Assembly: GCA_016194625.1 (NCBI GenBank)
Contig: JACQBB010000305.1
Span: forward strand, 1-12,320
Length of the DNA stretch: 12,320 nucleotides
Direction of reading: 5' to 3'
Origin: Elusimicrobiota bacterium
Lineage (GTDB): Bacteria > Elusimicrobiota > Elusimicrobia > UBA1565 > UBA9628
Positions within the stretch are counted from its first letter, which is position 1, and each line of letters begins with the position of its first letter. Positions 1 through 5,618 of this stretch are shown piece by piece. The notes beneath the pieces were generated by a model, which ran no database searches, had not been told where the DNA came from, and saw nothing but the letters and a program-made list of their open reading frames with translations. The position numbers and the translations under genes were made by a program.

Positions 1-1
1 C

Positions 2-61
2 AAGGCCGGCCTCAAGACGCTCGTCGCCCCCCAGTGGCACCACCTCTGGGGCGTGCGCTAG
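2..61 (+). CDS. C-terminal tail of an unidentified gene (partial)
   Basis: The first bases of the window read in one frame to a TAG stop at 59-61, giving the tail KAGLKTLVAPQWHHLWGVR. The body of the gene lies outside the window, so its identity cannot be judged. The codons end almost entirely in G or C, as in the core genes here. The stop lies one base from the stop of the converging antitoxin-like gene, so the two genes end back to back with no room for a separate terminator. Confidence 0.45.
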   Translation, partial: KAGLKTLVAPQWHHLWGVR

Positions 62-62
62 C

Positions 63-266
63 CTAGGCGAACTTCAGCTTCCGCTTCTTCTGGACGCAGT
101 CCTTCAGGTACAGGTTGATCAGGCTCTGATACGGCAGCCCGACCTGCTGGCCGAGCTGCTGGAAGTAAGCGATCGTGCTGAACTCCAAGCGGATGGTGAT
201 CTGCTTCTTCAGAAGCTTGGCGTAAGGGTTCTTGATCCCCTTCGAGAAGTCGTATTCCTTCCTCAT
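63..266 (-). CDS. BrnA/CopG-like ribbon-helix-helix antitoxin, apparently orphan
   Basis: This 67-residue basic protein begins MRKEYDFSKGIKNPYAKLLK. A beta-strand KQITIRL (about residues 21-27) is followed by two helices (STIAYFQQLGQQVG and PYQSLINLYLKDC), the layout of a ribbon-helix-helix DNA-binding antitoxin. The KNPYAK...KKQITIRL...GLPYQSLINLYL pattern is typical of BrnA-like/COG3514-type antitoxins. The reading frame is open 25 codons further upstream, but I chose the internal ATG at 266: GAGGA lies 9 nt before it, and the upstream part covers the promoter and reads unlike the family. Such proteins normally bind their own promoter and neutralise a RelE-like toxin such as BrnT. No toxin gene is adjacent on either side in this window. 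A solitary regulator of this fold is the alternative. Confidence 0.75.
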   Translation of the reverse strand: MRKEYDFSKGIKNPYAKLLKKQITIRLEFSTIAYFQQLGQQVGLPYQSLINLYLKDCVQKKRKLKFA

Positions 267-306
267 GGCAGTCGTTCCTCGACGTCGTAAAGCTGGAAAG
301 GCGATT

Positions 307-334
307 CCATCACAGTATAACCACAATGTAATGG
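307..334. promoter_or_regulatory. Palindromic operator candidate over the antitoxin promoter
   Basis: CCATCACA at 307-314 and TGTAATGG at 327-334 form an inverted repeat with 7 of 8 positions matching, separated by 12 bp and centred in the promoter spacer. It covers the -10 element and nearly reaches the -35. Ribbon-helix-helix antitoxins bind such dyads as dimers of dimers, so autorepression is a reasonable inference. Confidence 0.5.
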
Positions 335-341
335 AAGTCAA
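314..341 (-). promoter_or_regulatory. Sigma-70-type promoter for the antitoxin-like gene
   Basis: On the - strand a -35 TTGACT (341-336) and a -10 TATACT (319-314) are separated by 16 bp. Transcription would start near 307, giving a leader of about 40 nt that contains the GAGGA ribosome site of the 63-266 gene. The match is close to consensus and stands out in GC-rich surroundings. Confidence 0.65.
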
Positions 342-412
342 GGGCGCGGCCTGCAGGGGATCCCGGATTCACCCAGGATATACGAAGAGGGGGGCGGAAA
401 GTTCCCTATGAG

Positions 413-1141
413 CTAGCGCGGCTCGATCGTCGCGGCCGTCGCGATGTGGTCGACGGAGTCGCCCTCGGTGCTCGGCCCGTGGACTTCGAGGAAGACGACG
501 AGGCGCCCGCCTTTCGCGCGGACTTCCGCGAGCGCGTAGTCCAGGACGCAGCCGTGGTTGCCGCGGCTGCGCGGGACGCGCCGATCGTGGTGCAGGGTCC
601 GCCGTCCGCGGGGGCCGGCGAGGACGAGGGTGTAGCCCACGGACGTCTTCGTCTCCATGAAGCAGTCCGGCGCCGCGATGTCCCGGGTCGAGAGCCGGAC
701 CTCGTACGCCGCTCCGGACAGCTCGAACCGGGCCGAGGAGCGGGCCTTGTCGGCGAAGGTCAGCGGCGGCGCGGCGCCGGGGTCGTCGAGCCGTATGCCG
801 AGAGAGCGCAGCGTCGGCGCGGCCTTCGCGAGGTTCTCCGCGCGGGTCGCCTCGAGCGAGCCCGGCTTCTTCCCGTCCGTCTCCGGGCGGTCCGTGGCGA
901 ACGGCGCGTGCGCCAGCGCGTCCGAAGCGGCGTCCACGACGTGGATCTTCGACCAGGAGCCGTCCATCGCGTCGTACTCGCCCGAGTCCTCGAAGGCGAG
1001 ATAGCGCCCGTCGGGAGAGAAGCCGAGCACGCGCAGGCGGCCCTGGTCGCCGGCCGCCGCGGGCGCCGCGAGGAGCGCGAGCGCCGCGACGAGCGCGGCG
1101 GATCGTCCGATGCGGCCGGCGGGCGGAGTCGTTCGAGACAT
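413..1141 (-). CDS. Secreted DUF2259-family protein
   Basis: A 242-residue exported protein. A basic N-terminus (MSRTTPPAGRIGRS) is followed by a hydrophobic run, AALVAALALLAAPAAAG, a signal peptide with likely cleavage near residue 30. The mature start, RLRVLGFSPDGRYLAFEDSG (35-54), and the following IHVVDAASD match the DUF2259 'predicted secreted protein' family, whose opening resembles one WD/beta-propeller blade. Two cysteines (160, 198) could form a disulphide in the periplasm. The function of the family is unknown. The gene starts 4 nt after the methyltransferase stop, so it is the last gene of a three-gene operon and probably translationally coupled. No clear terminator is seen between its stop and the antitoxin promoter. 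Confidence 0.72.
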   Translation of the reverse strand: MSRTTPPAGRIGRSAALVAALALLAAPAAAGDQGRLRVLGFSPDGRYLAFEDSGEYDAMDGSWSKIHVVDAASDALAHAPFATDRPETDGKKPGSLEATRAENLAKAAPTLRSLGIRLDDPGAAPPLTFADKARSSARFELSGAAYEVRLSTRDIAAPDCFMETKTSVGYTLVLAGPRGRRTLHHDRRVPRSRGNHGCVLDYALAEVRAKGGRLVVFLEVHGPSTEGDSVDHIATAATIEPR

Positions 1142-1145
1142 GGCG

Positions 1146-2048
1146 TCAGGTGCTCGCCACGAGGAGCTCCTCCGAATTGTTCGGAGGGCGAAGTCCGTCC
1201 GTCCTGCCCGCGAAGTAGCGTCGGCCGAGCGCCGCGGCCGACACGTGCTCGACCGTCTTGAAGCCGGCGCCGCGGGCGAGCGCGAGCATCTCCGCCGGCG
1301 TGAAGAAGCTGATGAAGGGTGTGCCGTTCGCGCGCGCTCCGGCCGCCGCCCGCTCGATCCCGGGGCGGACCTCGGGGTCCGCCAGCTCGATCGGGAGCAT
1401 GAACGACATGACGAGGGCGGAGCCCGGCGCGAGGGACGCGACGCGGCACAGCGTCGCCGCGATCGCCTCCTTGGTCAGGTACATGCTGACGCCGGTGGAC
1501 GCCACGACCGCCGGCCGGGCGGGGTCGAAGCCCGCCGCCGCCAGCTCGTCCCACCACGCGTCGCCCGCCTCGAAATCGACGGGCACGAAGCGCAGGAACG
1601 GCGGGACGCCCAGGCCCAGCTCGACGAGGCGCCGGCGCTTCCACTCCTGCGGGCCGGGCCGGTCGATCTCGAACACGACCAGGCGCGCGGCGAGCTCGGG
1701 CCGGCGCTGGGCGAAGGTGTCCAGTCCGGCGCCGAGGATCGCGTACTGCCCGACGCCTTGGGCCGTCCGTTCCGCGACCAGGTCCTCGACGAAACGGGCG
1801 CGGGCCACGATGGAGGCGCGGAAGGGCCGCGTGAACGGGCTCATGTCCGGACGGCGGCGCCAGCCGTCGTCCGGCGCCGCCAGCTTCAAGCCGACCGCGT
1901 CTTCGAGCACGTGCGGCGGCGCATCGGCCTCGACGTGCAGGGCGCGCCACAAGGCGACGCGCACCGCGGTGCCGTCCGGCCCCGGCGCGGGCCGCGCGTC
2001 GATCCGGCGGGAGGGGGAGCCGGCCTTGATCTTCGCTGTCTTTTTCAT
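1146..2048 (-). CDS. SAM-dependent methyltransferase, leucine carboxyl methyltransferase (LCMT) family
   Basis: This 300-residue class I methyltransferase carries the family signature YAILGAGLDTFA (102-113), the glycine-rich SAM-binding loop. FEID (126-129) is the acidic strand-2 position, and STGVSMYLT (184-192) corresponds to the usual EGV-x-MYL segment. These place it in the LCMT/PPM1-like family (TIGR00027-type proteins), common in bacteria as putative O-methyltransferases of unknown substrate. The first 20 residues are basic and probably disordered. The start is fixed by an ATGA overlap with the stop of the upstream VOC gene. There is no signal peptide, so it should act in the cytoplasm. 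Its operon partners suggest small-molecule modification, but the substrate cannot be read from the sequence. Confidence 0.85.
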   Translation of the reverse strand: MKKTAKIKAGSPSRRIDARPAPGPDGTAVRVALWRALHVEADAPPHVLEDAVGLKLAAPDDGWRRRPDMSPFTRPFRASIVARARFVEDLVAERTAQGVGQYAILGAGLDTFAQRRPELAARLVVFEIDRPGPQEWKRRRLVELGLGVPPFLRFVPVDFEAGDAWWDELAAAGFDPARPAVVASTGVSMYLTKEAIAATLCRVASLAPGSALVMSFMLPIELADPEVRPGIERAAAGARANGTPFISFFTPAEMLALARGAGFKTVEHVSAAALGRRYFAGRTDGLRPPNNSEELLVAST

Positions 2049-2539
2049 TTCCGCCCCTGTCCTCGACGCTTGCGGCTCATGGGGTCCGTCCGGGCAGCCT
2101 GCTGACCGAGCTGCTGGGCGAGCCCGATGAGGATCCCTTCGGGCCCGCGGATGTAGCAGAGCCGATACGCGTCCTCATATCGGGCCACTTCACCGACGAG
2201 CTTCGCGCCGCGTTTGCGGAGCCGGGCGAGCGTGTCGTCGATGTCGTCCACCGCGAACATGACGCGCAGGTATCCGTGGGCGTTCACCGGGGCATCGCGG
2301 CGATCGGCGATCACGGGCGGCGCGAGGAACCGGGACAACTCCAGCCGGCTGTGGCCGTCCGGCGTGCGCATCATGGCGATCTCGACCCGCATGTCGCGCA
2401 ATCCGGTGACCTTATCCGCCCAATCCCCTTCGACCGTGGCGCGCCCCTCGAGTTCCAAGCCGAGTTCGGCGAAGAATCCGACGGCGGCATCGATGTCCTC
2501 CACCACGATCCCGACGTTGTCCATCCGCTTGACCGTCAT
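2045..2539 (-). CDS. VOC (glyoxalase/bleomycin-resistance fold) family protein
   Basis: A 164-residue protein with the two beta-alpha-beta-beta-beta modules of the vicinal oxygen chelate fold: RMDNVGIVVEDIDAAVGFF (5-23) opens the first and YLRVMFAVDDIDDTLARL (90-107) the second, ending GPEGILIGLAQQL (132-144). E67 in RLELSRF is a typical metal ligand. The position usually His in DHVGIVV is Asn8, and the final ligand usually Glu in LAEQL is Gln142, so metal binding may be altered. The last 20 residues are a basic tail. The start is supported by AAGGAG 5 nt upstream. It is the first gene of the operon with the methyltransferase and DUF2259 genes. It may be a dioxygenase-like, lyase-like or binding protein; the substrate is unknown. 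Confidence 0.85.
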   Translation of the reverse strand: MTVKRMDNVGIVVEDIDAAVGFFAELGLELEGRATVEGDWADKVTGLRDMRVEIAMMRTPDGHSRLELSRFLAPPVIADRRDAPVNAHGYLRVMFAVDDIDDTLARLRKRGAKLVGEVARYEDAYRLCYIRGPEGILIGLAQQLGQQAARTDPMSRKRRGQGRK

Positions 2540-2561
2540 GATGTCTCCTTGGCGTCAACGC

Positions 2562-2590
2562 AGATGCTCTGCCGCCGCCTCAACTGTCAA
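2562..2590 (-). promoter_or_regulatory. Possible promoter of the VOC-methyltransferase-DUF2259 operon
   Basis: A perfect -35 TTGACA (2590-2585, - strand) is followed after 17 bp by GCATCT (2567-2562), a poor -10. The predicted start near 2555 leaves a leader of about 16 nt holding the AAGGAG site. The weak -10 keeps confidence low. Confidence 0.35.
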
Positions 2591-2610
2591 ACCGACCGAG
2601 ACTGCGGGTG

Positions 2611-2626
2611 GCAGAAGCGAATCTGC
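2611..2626. other. Short hairpin just downstream of the 515-residue gene
   Basis: GCAGA at 2611-2615 and TCTGC at 2622-2626 form a 5-bp stem with a 6-nt loop, 11 bp past the stop of the 2637-4184 gene. A second GCAGA/TCTGC pair lies at 2560-2572. There is no T-run, so intrinsic termination is doubtful; the pair may mark the left edge of the AT-richer island. Confidence 0.3.
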
Positions 2627-2636
2627 TTAGGCGGAT

Positions 2637-4184
2637 TCAAGGATGTCGCCCGACCCACCCAACAATCATCTGCTTTCTCGATTTGTCCCAATGAAAGTAG
2701 ATTCGCACACAGTTCCCGGGGTCGGTCCCTTCGTTAACCTTGATGTGGTTCTCGAATTCCATCTTTTTACCACCCGCATCCCACGTGCGATTCTGCATTT
2801 CAGCGCGACTGTTCTTGATTGTTTGCGATTCGCCACTACAGGCGATATTTTGGCTGGATAACCAGCCGAGAAGATTTGAACCCTTGAGCTCGCCTCTTCG
2901 GAGTATCCCTGAAAGCTCGGATAGTTTTGAAAGGGCGTGGAATATTCGTGCCGGGGGGCCAGCGATCGGTGCGACCGAGACAACGCCTTTTCCGACATCA
3001 CCTCCGAATATAAGGGTATCACCAGCATTAGTCTTTGCAAATGCGACAGCTTCTGCGACCTCACGAACTCTGACTATGGTCCCTGCGCTAGTTTCGACCT
3101 GCTCATGCTCTTTTAATTTTTCAGAGAGAGAAGCAGAGGTCTGCTTTTCAACGGCGAGCAACAACTCCAAGTTTTCGATTTTGGTTCGTAGTTCGGCTAC
3201 CTGTCCTTTCAACACATCATTTTCCTTTGAGAAGATATCAGCCAGTTCTCTATCGCTTCCTGCAGCAGAAAGGGCGAGCTGGCGCTCTTTTTCTTCCCGT
3301 TCCACTTTCAATTTCTTGATTACTGAGGAGAAATGGGGCCTAAAAGTTGAAATGTGAAGGATCAGGTCCTTAAGCCGACCGCGAATGCCGCTACCCCGCA
3401 TGTCTTTGTGTAAGAGAATGACTTCTTCCCGGCGCCAGCGAGGATGCCGCACTGACGACCCGTCTGTACCAAATGGAATGGGCCAGTACAGCCGTATTGC
3501 CCCACCGTAGCAGGCATAATACCGCCCCAATTCTTGCGTGAGCTGCCAGGAGGCTTGCTCATCAACTAGCGCCACATTTGCAAGTCCCATCAAATCCTTG
3601 GCAAGAGATTCGGCGAGCTTGGGAACCGCTTCTTTACCGTGAGTCATTGAGACAACAACTATGGGTAGTGTTCTGGCGGCATTATTAATTAAGGCGGCTA
3701 GGCTTTGGCCGGCAGCGTCACCTAAATATCTGGTGGATTTTGAGTCAACGGGGTACCCAGAGACGGCCCATTGTCCCGGGAGCGATATGATGTCCCGAAT
3801 CACTTTTGGGAGGGATGCGACTGGGTTTACGGGTAGTAATAGGTTGTTGGGGTTTTCAACGTCCAGCATGCAAACGACATCCACTTGATGATCGCTAATT
3901 GCGATGTGAACCGTAGTTTGAAAAATTCCGTCGACATGGACGGTGGGCTCGCGAATAACAACCTTTTGGGATTGCCCCGTATTCAGCTGATGCTGATCTG
4001 AATACATTGTTGCAGTACGCCCCTGTCCGATATCGAGGATGATTAGCCCATCGCGTTGGCCGATGGCTTTTCCTTTCTTCTTAATCCAATCTTCCACACA
4101 CTTGGAGACATCGGTATACAGGGCCTTAGCTTTGATTTCCGTCTCTAGATTGCTGCTTATACCCACCACTGCAAGAGGTTTCAT
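2637..4184 (-). CDS. Unknown 515-residue accessory protein with central coiled coil
   Basis: I do not recognise a named family. Residues 1-280 look globular and mixed alpha/beta, with hydrophobic strands at DGLIILDI (45-52), VDVVCMLDV (101-109) and LPIVVVSM (173-180), then GLANVALVD (200-208) and CYGGAIRLYWP (225-235), a segment that looks conserved. Residues about 285-362 are rich in E, K, L and R and read as a coiled coil. The C-terminal part contains DTLIFGGDVGKG (389-400) and ends in a short strand-rich module, IYFHWD (495-500) and IVGWVGRH (507-514). There is no signal peptide or membrane helix, so it should be cytoplasmic. GGAG lies 5 nt before the ATG. Codons such as ATA, CTA, TTA and AGA are frequent, unlike the flanking genes, suggesting transfer. 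It follows the HEPN-like gene by 141 nt on the same strand, so an effector/regulator or sensor pair is possible (inference). Confidence 0.8.
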   Translation of the reverse strand: MKPLAVVGISSNLETEIKAKALYTDVSKCVEDWIKKKGKAIGQRDGLIILDIGQGRTATMYSDQHQLNTGQSQKVVIREPTVHVDGIFQTTVHIAISDHQVDVVCMLDVENPNNLLLPVNPVASLPKVIRDIISLPGQWAVSGYPVDSKSTRYLGDAAGQSLAALINNAARTLPIVVVSMTHGKEAVPKLAESLAKDLMGLANVALVDEQASWQLTQELGRYYACYGGAIRLYWPIPFGTDGSSVRHPRWRREEVILLHKDMRGSGIRGRLKDLILHISTFRPHFSSVIKKLKVEREEKERQLALSAAGSDRELADIFSKENDVLKGQVAELRTKIENLELLLAVEKQTSASLSEKLKEHEQVETSAGTIVRVREVAEAVAFAKTNAGDTLIFGGDVGKGVVSVAPIAGPPARIFHALSKLSELSGILRRGELKGSNLLGWLSSQNIACSGESQTIKNSRAEMQNRTWDAGGKKMEFENHIKVNEGTDPGNCVRIYFHWDKSRKQMIVGWVGRHP

Positions 4185-4205
4185 CAGTTCTCCATTAGTG
4201 CGAAA

Positions 4206-4288
4206 CTGGAATCAGTCGATGCCGTCATGCTCTACGGCGCGCGCTACAGGAACTCCCCAAAGAAAGCGCGCGTCAAATATTCTTCCAG
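4206..4288. repeat. Nested inverted repeats between the HEPN-like and 515-residue genes
   Basis: The 141-nt spacer holds two nested inverted repeats: CGCGCGCT (4238-4245) with AGCGCGCG (4265-4272), 8 bp, loop 19 nt; and CTGGAA (4206-4211) with TTCCAG (4283-4288), 6 bp. The spacer is also more GC-rich than the two genes. It could fold as a regulatory or attenuating element, or be a degenerate recombination site belonging to the 9-mer at 4308-4316. No T-run follows on either strand. Confidence 0.4.
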
Positions 4289-4307
4289 GCCGCCGCCAGC
4301 TCAAGCG

Positions 4308-4316
4308 GTTAGGTGG
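4308..4316. repeat. Inverted 9-mer, left copy (GTTAGGTGG), possible cassette boundary
   Basis: GTTAGGTGG lies 10 bp beyond the stop of the HEPN-like gene and is the exact reverse complement of CCACCTAAC at 5141-5149 on its start side. The core GTTAGGT fits the integron R' consensus GTTRRRY, and its complement fits RYYYAAC. The preceding bases GCTCAAGCG resemble the L' arm of many attC sites. No partner box completing a full attC is found in the adjoining spacer. Confidence 0.4.
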
Positions 4317-4325
4317 GCCACCGTT

Positions 4326-5129
4326 TCATTGATACTGTGAGAGCCAATTAAGGAAGACTCCGTGACCCATCGAGTACCACTTCGTCGAATTTTTCCATTG
4401 TGGATTTGAGCCCAACTGCCGTTTCGCAATTTCGCAGGCAGATCCGACAGCACGCAGAAGCTTTGCAGTCATCAGAGCTGCATACGGTTCAAAGTGTCCG
4501 ATATTCTTGTTGAACATTAAATGAGGCCATCGAACGGCAGGATTCAAGCCCGCCATATAGATTTGGAAGAGGACTCCTTTGGATCGGTCCGGAAATACGA
4601 GGGTCATTGAGGTTCGATGAACTATGTGATTCCGAATCTCGGTGAACGCATCAAACCATGTTTGTCTTACCACTAAATTAAACAGGTGCGGCCCGAGTGC
4701 GGCTTTGAATCGTGCATTCTTGGCGGGATCAATTGTGGAGCCGTAGAGGCCGCTAAACGAGTCAATCTCCCGTATGGGTCCAGGTGCTAGGTTAGTAATG
4801 AAGCGGGCGAGATGGTCCAGCGTGGTTCGAAGAGCGACATGGAAATGTTGAATATCGAGAGCAACAAAGGCGCGATATAGTCCTTCGTCTTTGATTTCCT
4901 TTTTAGCCCAGTCGATCTTATAGAGAATTAGCAGAAGATCATCGAGTCGGCCACCAACATCCTGATATGCCTGCCGGAGTGCTTTTTCACGCGGCGTTAG
5001 CGTTGCCTGTGCCTCGCGCATGGCAAAGTCGAGGTGCAACGAAATGATTGGTCCCCTATACCAAATGCGATTATCTTCTCGAGAAAAGTAGCGCCTTAGA
5101 CGATACTTGTCTTTAGAACTAAGCTTCAT
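4326..5129 (-). CDS. HEPN-like putative ribonuclease, 267 residues
   Basis: The protein is soluble, mostly helical and not recognised as a named family. The key feature is EIRNHIVHRT, with R166, N167 and H171: the R(N)-x3-H form of the HEPN R-x4-6-H active-site motif, on a predicted helix after WFDAFTE. Helices at 48-78 (REKALRQAYQDVGGRLDDLL...) and 85-112 (YRAFVALDIQHFHVALRTTL) could form the rest of a HEPN bundle. HEPN proteins of this type are RNases found in toxin-antitoxin, abortive infection and CRISPR effectors; some relatives are inactive. GGAG precedes the ATG by 9 nt. The gene is AT-richer than the flanks and lies upstream of the 515-residue gene on the same strand. Catalysis and a defence or toxin role are inferred from one motif and context; a structural helical protein is the alternative. 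Confidence 0.72.
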   Translation of the reverse strand: MKLSSKDKYRLRRYFSREDNRIWYRGPIISLHLDFAMREAQATLTPREKALRQAYQDVGGRLDDLLLILYKIDWAKKEIKDEGLYRAFVALDIQHFHVALRTTLDHLARFITNLAPGPIREIDSFSGLYGSTIDPAKNARFKAALGPHLFNLVVRQTWFDAFTEIRNHIVHRTSMTLVFPDRSKGVLFQIYMAGLNPAVRWPHLMFNKNIGHFEPYAALMTAKLLRAVGSACEIAKRQLGSNPQWKNSTKWYSMGHGVFLNWLSQYQ

Positions 5130-5140
5130 CTTTCAACGCT

Positions 5141-5192
5141 CCACCTAACGAGTATTTGACAGGGCGGCATAGTATGCGGCCTGTCGTTGGAT
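5141..5192. repeat. attC-like inverted-repeat site in the leader of the HEPN-like gene
   Basis: Read on the + strand, the box ACCTAAC (5143-5149) and the box GTTGGAT (5186-5192) both fit the integron consensus (RYYYAAC, GTTRRRY). Between them GACAGG...CCTGTC (5158-5163/5180-5185) and GCATA/TATGC (5167-5171/5173-5177) form an imperfect stem. The site is only 50 bp and its spacers are lopsided (8 nt and 0 nt), so it is not a canonical attC. CCACCTAAC (5141-5149) mirrors GTTAGGTGG at 4308-4316. It also lies inside the predicted leader of the HEPN-like mRNA and could act as a leader hairpin instead. Confidence 0.4.
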
Positions 5193-5200
5193 TGTTCGTA

Positions 5201-5229
5201 ATTATGGTGCGAAGACTTGGGAATATCCA
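5201..5229 (-). promoter_or_regulatory. Probable promoter of the HEPN-like gene
   Basis: On the - strand TGGATA (5229-5224) and CATAAT (5206-5201) are spaced by 17 bp, matching the -35 and -10 consensus at 4 and 5 of 6 positions. The predicted start near 5194 gives a leader of about 65 nt that includes the whole attC-like stem and the GGAG ribosome site. No promoter of similar quality was seen just before the 515-residue gene, consistent with one transcript for both. Confidence 0.42.
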
Positions 5230-5300
5230 GGGCGTGATGGGAGTAGGGGGGAGGAAGGCGGAAGTGGCGGGCGGCGTCGCGGGGGAGGGACCCCTATAAA

Positions 5301-5353
5301 CTTGGAGGCGCCGAGACCGGCGCCCGTTAATGGGCCGTCTCAGCGCCTCAAAG
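5301..5353. other. Long near-perfect hairpin in the intergenic gap
   Basis: CTTGGAGGCGCCGAGAC (5301-5317) and GTCTCAGCGCCTCAAAG (5337-5353) are complementary at 15 of 17 positions. Inside, GCCC (5322-5325) pairs with GGGC (5332-5335) around the loop GTTAAT. One of the two mismatches would be a G-U wobble in a - strand transcript, slightly favouring that strand. It has no T-run on either side, so it is not a standard terminator. It could be a small structured RNA, a processed element or a repeat present elsewhere in the genome. Confidence 0.45.
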
Positions 5354-5618
5354 GACCCGCCCCGAACCCGGAACGCCCGACCATCGGGAGCCCTGCGTCT
5401 CGGCGGATACGACCGCGGGGCACGCGACGCGACGGCACGGCCCGGCATCGAACGACGACGACACGACCACGACTGCGGCCGGGGGAACAGCGCACCCGGT
5501 GCGGCTGCGACCACGACCGCCAGGTTCGGCCTCAGCCTCGCCCCGGCGTCCTGCTGCGTCACCGTCGAACACCGGGATCGGGGCGGGTGACGCGATGAGT
5601 ATAGCTCCGAAAAATCCA
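5354..5618. other. GC-rich stretch without a convincing gene
   Basis: Open frames exist on both strands but translate to Arg/Pro/Ser-rich low-complexity peptides with no ribosome site or family resemblance. I see CGACCACGAC twice (5464-5473 and 5508-5517) and a hairpin with the perfect core CGCACC-C-GGTGCG (5491-5503), extended by CAG/CTG across a bulge. No promoter or terminator is evident. It may be decayed coding sequence or an RNA region. Confidence 0.4.

Larger units (their letters stand above)
2577..5206. other. AT-richer accessory island carrying the HEPN-like/515-residue pair
   Basis: From about 2640 to 5206 the sequence is visibly AT-richer than both flanks, and the codons of both genes often end in A or T, while neighbours end almost always in G or C. 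This fits acquisition from another source. No integrase, transposase or tRNA is present in the window. A weak pair of attC-like boxes, GCCTCAAC (2577-2584) and GCTTAGGC (2625-2632), lies at the left edge, each with mismatches to consensus. The right edge holds the 5141-5192 site. The edges are estimated by eye. Confidence 0.55.

Noticed and set aside
267..341. Longer 92-residue version of the antitoxin-like protein
   Set aside because: The extra 25 residues do not resemble the family, cover the promoter, and lack a ribosome site; the internal ATG at 266 has one.
760..1950. 396-codon - strand frame spanning the methyltransferase and DUF2259 genes
   Set aside because: It is a shifted frame of two recognised genes with a low-complexity Arg-rich translation.
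2611..2626. Intrinsic terminator after the 515-residue gene
   Set aside because: The stem is only 5 bp and no T-run follows on the - strand.
2577..2632. Possible attC site at the left island edge
   Set aside because: Each box deviates from the consensus by at least one key base, the arms between them are not complementary, and the length match alone is not enough.
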